From contig NW_020312083.1 of NCBI RefSeq assembly GCF_002999335.1, positions 1 through 64,000 on the forward strand: a stretch of DNA of 64,000 nt, in the 5' to 3' direction. Numbering within the stretch: the first letter of the stretch is position 1; each line of letters starts with the position of its first letter. The DNA comes from Cyclospora cayetanensis. Lineage: Eukaryota > Apicomplexa > Conoidasida > Eucoccidiorida > Eimeriidae. The position numbers and the translations under genes were made by a program. Below the pieces are notes generated by a model that worked only from the letters and a program-made list of their open reading frames with translations, was not told the origin of the DNA and did no database searches. Of the stretch, positions 56,930 through 64,000 are shown in pieces.

Positions 56930-57124
56930 TTAAGCTTCCCCAATTATCCCAAAGCTTGCTATTAAGCAGGACTCGACACATACCGATGCGTCAGGGGGTG
57001 TACTGAGGCTTGAACTATATCGGTGCTTGCCAACAAACAATAAGTCTACATCATGAAGCGCTTCATTTTCAGCTGACCATGGAATAAAGACCATTGGTTT
57101 ATCTTCACGGGGAAAGCAGTGCAA
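56930..57124 (-). mobile_element. Probable RT/RNase H junction fragment
   Basis: The minus-strand frame reads FIPWSAENEALHDV and later PPDASVCVESCLIASFGIIG. This matches the Ty3/gypsy joint between reverse transcriptase and RNase H (FxWSxExExAFxxVK, then PDxxxPFxxxTDASxxGIGA), with the TDAS degraded to VESC. No intact continuation was found. Confidence 0.5.
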
Positions 57125-57498
57125 GGTACAATTCCAACCGGGTGATAACTGGCATATTATACTCTTCCAGCTTCAGAGCTACAGCACACATTAGCTTGCG
57201 GACCGTCCTCTGCTGCCCCCACAGGCGTTGTGCTAGCGTCAACTTCTATCATAATAAATTTTTTCTCTTGGAGTGTTGCCGATGATTACAACCAGTGGAT
57301 GATCAGGAAAGAACTCCATCAAAATAGGAGATGCCACTATAAAAAGAGGTCCATCAAATACCTTCGGTGGGAAACACTTGATAGAAAGTAAAAGCGTGCT
57401 TCTCAAAGGAATCCGCCCTTCACCTACCAGCTACTAAAATTCCAGACGCGAGAGGAGAGGACAATCACGGTGCGCATAGCTTCACCCACTGGCCTCCA

Positions 57499-57538
57499 AG
57501 CATTCGCAGCTAGCTGCACATAGCATCTGGTGCACACA
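57499..57538 (+). repeat. Dispersed short repeat, copy 6
   Basis: Reads AGCATTCGCAGCTAGCTGCA and then CATAGCATCTGGTGCACACA. It is the best-preserved copy and useful as a reference for the family. Confidence 0.65.
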
Positions 57539-58098
57539 GAGAACCACACGTGTTCTTCTGCTGACGCGACAGTAAGCTTCAATATAAAAGATATATGGAC
57601 AGGCAAAGTAATGAGTCGATCCATTTCTAGTTCATTATTTAAATACACCCAATGTGGTAGAAGGTGTTGCAGTGCAGTATAGCCCGCCACACTCCTCGTC
57701 TATTAGCAGCGCATGCTCTCAACATCATTGATTAAGGGTTTCGCTTCCGTTGTCGTCATTCTTCTTCCTTGCAGGAAGATAAAATTACTAGCAGTTGGGC
57801 AATTTGAGCCGCTACACCGAGAGCCGTGAGTCTCGGGAAATGCGAAGCCATCAATTCTTTGGAAAGAAGAGGCTTAGTGCTTTCTACTCCTGTCAAATGC
57901 CTTGTTGCCACCCAGCTTATGAGCACCTGACTGGACAGTCGTCATGAGATGCTCAACGCGCAGGGGCCCGTCCCAGCACCTTCGCATTTGTGTATATAGA
58001 ATGTATGGCACTACTGACTACTTATCCTGTACATTTCTATATATTGTTCATTGCAGACGACTGTGGAATCGATACCAAAAGGTGCAATGTTTTTATGC

Positions 58099-58136
58099 AT
58101 GTGCGCCAGGTGTTCTGCCACTAGCTGCGAATGCTC
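58099..58136 (-). repeat. Dispersed short repeat, copy 7 (inverted)
   Basis: On the minus strand it contains GAGCATTCGCAGCTAGTGGC and then ACACCTGGCGCAC. The first half is almost identical to copy 6. Confidence 0.6.
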
Positions 58137-58144
58137 AAAGTAAT

Positions 58145-59785
58145 TACAAGATGCATCTAGGACACTATCCTTTACCCCTCATGTCAAGAACTCTGTTGGG
58201 TGAAGGCTGGGGAATGCAGAAGTTCTTTTGAGAAACACCAAGCAACCTTCTGCCCGGTGGTGTGTATTGAGATTAGAGTTCAAATTTCCCTATGGAGATC
58301 TCAGATGGAGGGTTGAACGCGATCTATTCTGTTTCTCACGAGTGTGAGGGCTGAGGCCTTAGGACGATGTGCAAATTGTGAATTCGATTCTCCACGACAC
58401 ACAGTCTATTGGTGCTCGGACCGTGATGATGCAGTCCACCAATGCGTGCAGCATCCCGCTGTGGCAAGTGCTGACTCGATACCCCGTTAATCACTGGGAG
58501 CCACAGGGTAAGCGTGGCCGTGATACTGCTCTCTAGGCCGCAGAGCCTTGTGTATGCGAGAGAAACAGGAGAAGGGGAGAGGAATAACAAATCAGGGCAC
58601 CGAGAAGGGTACGGGGACATATTGGAGCATGTATGCAGCATCTATTTGCAGTGTCTGCCTGGATCGCGGCCCTAATAGAGTCGCTACATACAAATGCACA
58701 CTGCAAGAAAAACGAGCGCAGAAAAAGTGCAGGGAGGGCAAAGAACGCCCACACCACCTGGGAGCGTCTACCAGCCCCCACCTAATATTACCCAAGGGGC
58801 CCCTCACAAAAGCAGATTATGAGTTGCGGTTCGCTGTTTTCTTATAAACAGACAAGTAATTATCAAATTTCAGAACTCTCTAAACTCCTTCTTTGGCGGG
58901 CAACGGTCGATCCACACGAAACTGCGTCAGCTGTACATCCAGTGCAGCCCCCACGGCTCCTGCGGCAGCGTCCACAGTGGCTGTGGCTGCGGCTTCTTCG
59001 CATCGATTGGTGGCTGCTTTTCGCGCATGAAGGTGTAGAATGGGGGAAGGGAATAGAGCAATTGATCTGTTGCGCGTTAAGCGGCATTGTGTGGCACCTC
59101 CTGCGTCCGTAGCTGCTGCTGCTGTTGCTGGTGCTCCTGCAGCCGTTGTTGCGGTTTCACTTGGACCTTGCGCTGTACCTTGCCTAACCTAAACACTTTC
59201 TGTCTTGTTAGATGCCACCTGAGGCTCAGTGCGCCTTAGGCCGCTATAAGGCCCCTTCCGGAGCCGTTGAAGACGCTCCTTGCCAGGGCCTGACTCGTGC
59301 TGCCCCACTCTACACCCTGAGAAGCGTTTGTCTTTGTTCGTAATCCAACCTGGATCCTGTGTAACCCACCCTTTTACCGAAATTGCAGCACTGCGCTGCG
59401 GCTGCGATCGCTGCCGTCCCCGCAGCAGCCGCAGCAAGCAAGGTGCCGTTCCCCAAACGAAGCTGAAGACTTGCCAAGCGCATCCCAGGGGATTTGGCCA
59501 CTTGCGCTGTCTCGACAGTTGAAGCGGCCTTTAGCCCCTCAATGTCTGTGTTTCTGCGGCGACCTCTTACCCGTTGTATCACTGAGTCCTAGCGAGCCTG
59601 CCTGGCGTGTGTATCCGGTGTAACAGGACCCCTTTCCGCGTCTTGGAATCTGACTCCATCATCTTGTACCCGCGAGGCTGCTTTGGCGTGTGCTTCTCCG
59701 CATAGGGGGGATCTTCCTGCCTCCGTGACTGCCACACGACTCGTATCCAGGCCCTTTATTTTTTGTTCTCCAGCCAGCCACGTCA
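58145..59785 (+). other. Intergenic upstream of Mkt1, with Ala-rich orphan frames
   Basis: Plus-strand frames AAPTAPAAASTVAVAAASSH (about 58945-59010), VAAAAVAGAPAAVVAVSLG (about 59113-59170) and CAAAAIAAVPAAAAASKV (about 59391-59445) recall those at 31.4-32.5 kb and 50 kb. The last few hundred bases also serve as the promoter and leader of the Mkt1-type gene. No joined gene model was found. Confidence 0.35.
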
Positions 59786-62700
59786 ATGAGGGTCCGTCAC
59801 TTGCACAGCTTCCTGCAGGAGCGGCAGCTGCTCAAAATTAGCAGCCTCGAGGAGCTCTCTGGTCGCCGCCTAGGCATTGATGCAGTGTATTGGCTACGAG
59901 GCCTCCCTTGCTACCCGGACGCCTTGCTGGGACCAACTGGTGAGGGGCGTGCAGCGCTCGTTGCCGCAATCCGAGAGGAGCTGCTGAAGCTGAAGGAGAT
60001 CGGCATAACCCCCGTCTTCGTATTCAGAGGAATAGAGCCTCCTGGTCACCACTTGTTCAGCCAGCAGCAACCGCAAGTGGAGGCGTGGGAAGGATACTAC
60101 GCCAATGGAAGGGAAGCGGCCTCCCCACAGTTTGCGGGGTGCTGCAGTCGCGTGCCTCCCGACGCGGAGAGGCTTGCCTTGCAGTTGCTGCAGCAACTCG
60201 GCTATGAGGCACTCCACGCGGCATACTTAACTCCCCCCCAGCTAGCGTATCTCCTGCAGACGGGCTTCATTCACGCTGCCTTGGCACCCCCCTCCGTCTT
60301 GCTCTTCGGCTTGTCGCGAATCATCACGCAGCTGGACGTGGAGGGCTCTTTCTTCACCTGGCTAGAAAAAAGCGAACTGCTTCAATCGCTGGGCGTGACT
60401 GAAGAACAGCTAGCGGACAGCTGTCTCCTAGCCGGCACAGACTACTGCCTAACCTTCCCTTACCTCAATCTGACACAGTTCCAGCCAGGTTCTTCCTGCT
60501 TTTCCTTTGGATCCGCCGTCGAATTCATCCGTCAGGCCCCTATCAGCAGCTACCTGCACCAGTTCCCAAGCGACCAAATGAAGTTTGAGCACGTAGACGG
60601 GTATATGGCCTCCCCACATCTCTTCCTTGCAGATAGCTTTCTCTATACACTGGCCCCGTGCTTTCTAAACCCCTGTCTCCGTGCAGATGAATATAAATAT
60701 TTATATGTATGTAGGTATTGAAATATGCATTTTTTGGCATCTCGTTATGTACAGGTCAACCTAGCTGCAAATAGATACAAGCATATACATATATATACAT
60801 GTATGTATCTGTATATACATAGATAGATATAGATATATATTTGTATGTGTGTATGTATGGATTGTCTCGCCTTATCTCGGAGTGTTTTTCTTGGTTGAGG
60901 ACTTTGGAGTAATACATGCACCTGTAGCTGTACACGGAGCACGATATATATATATATATGTGTATATATAGCCCCCATTGTTCGTTTCTGTGAAGAGTCT
61001 TCTGTTTGTGTGTGTGTGTGGGGGGGGGGGGCCTCTTTCTTGATTTTTCTGTACTGTAAAGCATGCATGGTCTGCGTCTTGTGGGGTTGTTTTGCTTTAT
61101 GAGTGTGTTTGCATGTTTCCTGTTCTGTACGTCTGAGAATTCCCTAAGCGTGCGCGGTGTGTGTGGAATGCGCCTCTTTGTTAGCCCCTCACCTCTGCGG
61201 CTTGCTGCGTTTGCGCTGCAGATACTGCGTGGGCAAGTGTCTCCTCTCGTATCCCTTGGTGCTGAAGGAAACGGGGCATGTGGAAATCTTTACGTCGGGT
61301 TCAGCGCAGCAGCCAGCACGCGCGCCTCTGCCTCCTAAGGATTTTGCGCAGATTGTCGGTCTGCGGCTGCCCCCGGCAGTGTATGTACACCTCGCGCAAG
61401 GCCGTCTCTCGCGGAACATTGCAGTGGCGCTCGCTCAGGGGGAGTGGGCAGAGCCTTGCCTTCCGACAGTGAATTCTGTTGAATACGCAGAGGCTTTCTC
61501 AGAAGCCACGCAGTACAGACTGAAGGCGCTGTGTAGGTTTCTGCTTGCGCCTTTCAGCTCGCGTGCTGTCTGTGCCGTAGTCTCCCTTCCCGGCGTCTCG
61601 TCGTCGAGTTTTTTTCTCCCTCTCTCTCCATGCAACGGGCTCCTGTGGATCTCGACTCTTTTAATTGGACGAAGCGCTGTGTGTTCAAGCAAACTAGAGT
61701 GTGGCATTTCGGTGAGAGGGGGCGATGCAGTTGGTGTCGCTAGACAGTTTGTGCTGGTGCCGATGCGCTCAGGGCTCGTGGCGATGCATCTGCATAGCAA
61801 ATTCCAGAATAGGCCGGTTGTGTTTTCTCGAGTGGGGGGTGAAGGAGCTACGGAGACGGGTGCGCATGCGTTGCCTCCCGTTAGCTGCAGCAGCAGTCTG
61901 AAACGCCGCTGGCATGTCTCTGCGGCAGCGGTAGCAGCTGAACTTCACCGACAGAATAAGGACTCTGTCGACTTGGGATTCTGCTTGGAATGGTTCGCGA
62001 ACGCGCCTGATCAGCAGAAGCAGCATTTGTTCTTCGGAGAGTCTGCAGGGGTGGCTGCAGCCGCAGGCCGTGCAGCAGCAGCTGCAGGGGCAGACATGGA
62101 GAGGAGAGCGCTACAAGCAGCAGTGCTGTTTCAGCTGTTGGATGCTGTCGGGCTGTTTACCGAAGGCGGCGATAGCACCGTCTTTGGAGCTGCTCTAGCC
62201 GCAGTTCCCCCCGTGCAGCAGGTATAATTATGCCCCTTCCTCCTCGGCCCCTGCTGCTGCAGCGCAGTGCATGCGAATAAATGCCGTCATTTTGTAGACA
62301 TGTTGTGCGAGCCGTCCTCTTACATCGACCTGCGCGTATATATCTATATATGTATATGTATGTATATAGATACATATATGCCTAAGTGTGCATGCGTTTT
62401 GTGTGTGAATAAGCATGCACACGCGAGGCTTTCAGCGAGGTTTCGCGTCCACGCGGTTCTGCTGTGGAGATTGTGTGCTGCGGGATGGCTTTATGCGTTG
62501 TCACACCTTATGCCCCTAGACATGGAGATGCACAGACGCCTCATCAAGGCTGCCTCTTAGATAGGAGAGGGGGTTGCTAGGTCTCATTATTGCGTCTCGT
62601 GCCCGCATGCACATCCACCGCATGTATCCCAGCGCTTTGCTTCTGTGCTTCGTACCTCCGTCCTGTGTTACTGCTGCCCTCTCTGCGCTTGAAATTCCGC

Positions 62701-64000
62701 CGGCCTGTTCTTTGGAAGGAGCTATATGGAGCCTTGACGGTTTTCCTTTACCCTGGGCGTGTGTTTTACACGTTTTTGTAATAATAATGGACGTTTCCGT
62801 GCGTATGGACATGTGTCTCTCAAAACATGCATGCATGCATGCATGCATGTGTATTCACGCATGTAGTCGTGCATGTATGTCTCTATGTATGCATACATGT
62901 GTGCATGCGTGTATGTATATATGTATACATGCGTGCAGTCCTGCATCTATGTCTCTATGTATGCATACATGCGTGCATGCAGCTATCGGTGTGTCTGCCT
63001 TTCTCGGTGTCAGTGAGTTATTAATGGCTTTCTGCGGTCTTTCTTCAAGGCCTGAGTTTCTGCCAAGTCTCTGCTGCGTTCAGGAGGCAATATTTGTGTG
63101 TCTGGAGTTGCTCAAGATGGGGCTGTTGAGTGGTGACCCCATAGAGCCCCCCAGCGGAAAGCCGTATCCTTCGGGTGTACAGGCAGTTCTTATGCGGCCA
63201 TATCCAGGTGCTTCGGAGGAAGAGACGAGTGCAGGAACAGTGCAGCGGGCGGCTTTGCTTCTCCAGCGCATTGCCTCGTTGCTGCCTCTGCGTATTAATC
63301 AGCGGAGGCCATGGGAAAGCGACATCTGCATGGATTTCATGGGATACAACTGTGTTGTCTGCCTCATTAGATCTGCCCTCAGAGAAGTCACGGAAGCCGC
63401 CCTTGTTAGCAAGCTGCTCAAGCATGCGGAGCTTGTAAGCAGCCAGCGCCGCTGGGGTGGTTGTTCGTGTGGGGCTTGTAGGAAGGGGCACCGTCATCGT
63501 GTAGGGTGTGAGGCGTAATGTTGGCGGCTGTTTGTGACGCGGTATTGATGAATTTTTTTCTGAAGTGTTGTGCTGTGTGCCTGGGAAATCGCTCGTCAGA
63601 CACAGGGGGGCTGTCGGGCTGCGCATGCGCAGCCTGGAAGCCTCCGGAGGTGTCTCTTGTACTGAGTGGGTGGGGGCTTTGGTGCGTGTGCGCGTGAGTT
63701 GTGTATTTGCTCAGGTAGAGGTGCTTCCGCGGCCGGAAGCAAGCCAGGGGTTTCTGCCACTTTTCCCAAGTAGTGGCTATACACTGGGCCTAGTGACACG
63801 ATGGTTCTTGCACTATGAGGGGGCTGCTGAGTTGGCTGCGTTCGAAGCCGAGATCAGGGCTGCCTATCCGGCTGCAGAGGACCCTGTCTCCGATTTGTGC
63901 GCCGGCCTTAAACTGTGGCAGGTGTTCTGTAGACTTCTGAAGAGCCTCAGTTTCTCCGTAGACGTGGCGGATCTGCTGGAGGACGTACACTGCGCGGAGG
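59786..64000 (+). CDS. Mkt1-type post-transcriptional regulator (partial, right edge)
   Basis: Exons 59786-60600, 61222-62221, 63084-63434 and 63715 to the window end join in phase; about 817 residues lie inside the window. Mkt1 proteins have an XPG/FEN1-like N-terminal fold without clear nuclease activity, plus MKT1 N- and C-terminal domains. In yeast Mkt1 works with Pbp1 on mRNA. Exon 1 shows the XPG-like start VRHLHSFLQERQLL, LGIDAVYWLRGLP, ITPVFVFRGIEPPG and LLAGTDYCLTFPYL. It ends at FEHVDG, joined to YCVGKCLLSYPLVLKETGHV in exon 2. Exon 2 also has IVGLRLPPAVYVHLAQGRLS. Exons 3 and 4 carry the helical C-terminal domain (ICMDFMGYNCVVCLIRS; LGLVTRWFLHYE; LWQVFCRLLKSLSFSVDVAD). An internal intron between about 61530 and 61800 cannot be excluded, since the middle of exon 2 is poorly family-like. 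Both flanking introns contain TATA/TG-type microsatellites. Confidence 0.78.
60680..61035. repeat. AT-rich microsatellite and poly-G tract in Mkt1 intron 1
   Basis: Interrupted TATG/TATA repeats (about 60690-60860 and 60940-60970) are followed by a TG run and an 11-base G run (about 61020-61031). ORFs drawn through it are composition artefacts. Confidence 0.85.
62340..62385. repeat. TATATG/TATGTA microsatellite in Mkt1 intron 2
   Basis: A short imperfect TATATG and GTATAT repeat lies in the 862-base intron between exons 2 and 3. Confidence 0.8.
62825..62995. repeat. (ATGC)n run and minisatellite in Mkt1 intron 2
   Basis: Six ATGC units (about 62826-62850) precede a two-copy unit of about 70 bases containing GTATGTCTCTATGTATGCAT or a close variant (CTATGTCTCTATGTATGCAT) in each copy. 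Confidence 0.8.

Noticed and set aside
60745..61068. Minus-strand ORFs of Tyr/Ile/His repeats
   Set aside because: Microsatellite translations inside a Mkt1 intron.
1..64000. CRISPR arrays, bacterial operons or rRNA genes
   Set aside because: No regularly spaced repeats with unique spacers, no ribosome-binding-site-led gene chains and no rRNA signature; the genes are spliced and eukaryotic.

Overview
The window looks like nuclear DNA of a coccidian apicomplexan, most likely an Eimeria species. Genes are split by short GT-AG introns. Several proteins carry homopolymer runs of Gln, Ala or Ser encoded by CAG-type trinucleotides, as is known for Eimeria. One gene matches the apicomplexan surface rhomboid protease ROM4, and the gene-poor stretches carry decayed chromovirus-type (Ty3/gypsy) retroelements, a class known from Eimeria. 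No rRNA, tRNA, CRISPR array, bacterial operon or telomere array was recognised.

Layout: 0.1-8.5 kb is gene-poor and holds a decayed pol gene (protease tail, reverse transcriptase, RNase H, integrase) plus further fragments. From 8.6 to 16.6 kb come a membrane-anchored or secreted protein (-), a three-exon mitochondrial inner-membrane protease IMP1 (+) and an eight-exon ROM4-like rhomboid (-), the last two converging. From 16.6 to 21.8 kb is gene-poor, with a minus-strand integrase relic. From 22.3 to 29.8 kb are a secreted protein (+) and a 1475-residue Gln-rich protein with an internally duplicated module (-). From 30 to 36 kb is mostly non-coding, with Ala/Val-rich orphan reading frames and dispersed short repeats.

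The gene-dense part is 36-52.3 kb: a Gln/Cys-rich protein with a C-terminal membrane segment (-), a Ser/Ala-rich protein (-), a C1D/Lrp1-type exosome cofactor (-), a chromatin-type protein combining a SWIB domain with fibronectin-III-like and SAM-like regions (+), a PP2C phosphatase with a tandem-repeat-filled intron (+), and a secreted Glu/Val/Pro-repeat protein (-). From 52.3 to 58.6 kb is again gene-poor, with more chromovirus fragments including a chromodomain. From 59.8 kb to the right edge runs a Mkt1-type post-transcriptional regulator, cut off by the window.

The genes form no operon. The functional themes are organelle and surface proteolysis (IMP1, ROM4), RNA metabolism (C1D, Mkt1), chromatin (SWIB/SAM) and signalling (PP2C), interspersed with lineage-specific secreted or low-complexity proteins. 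Exon borders were chosen by hand from splice signals, phase continuity and protein-family motifs, so terminal exons are the least certain parts. No database search was run; family assignments rest on recognised motifs.
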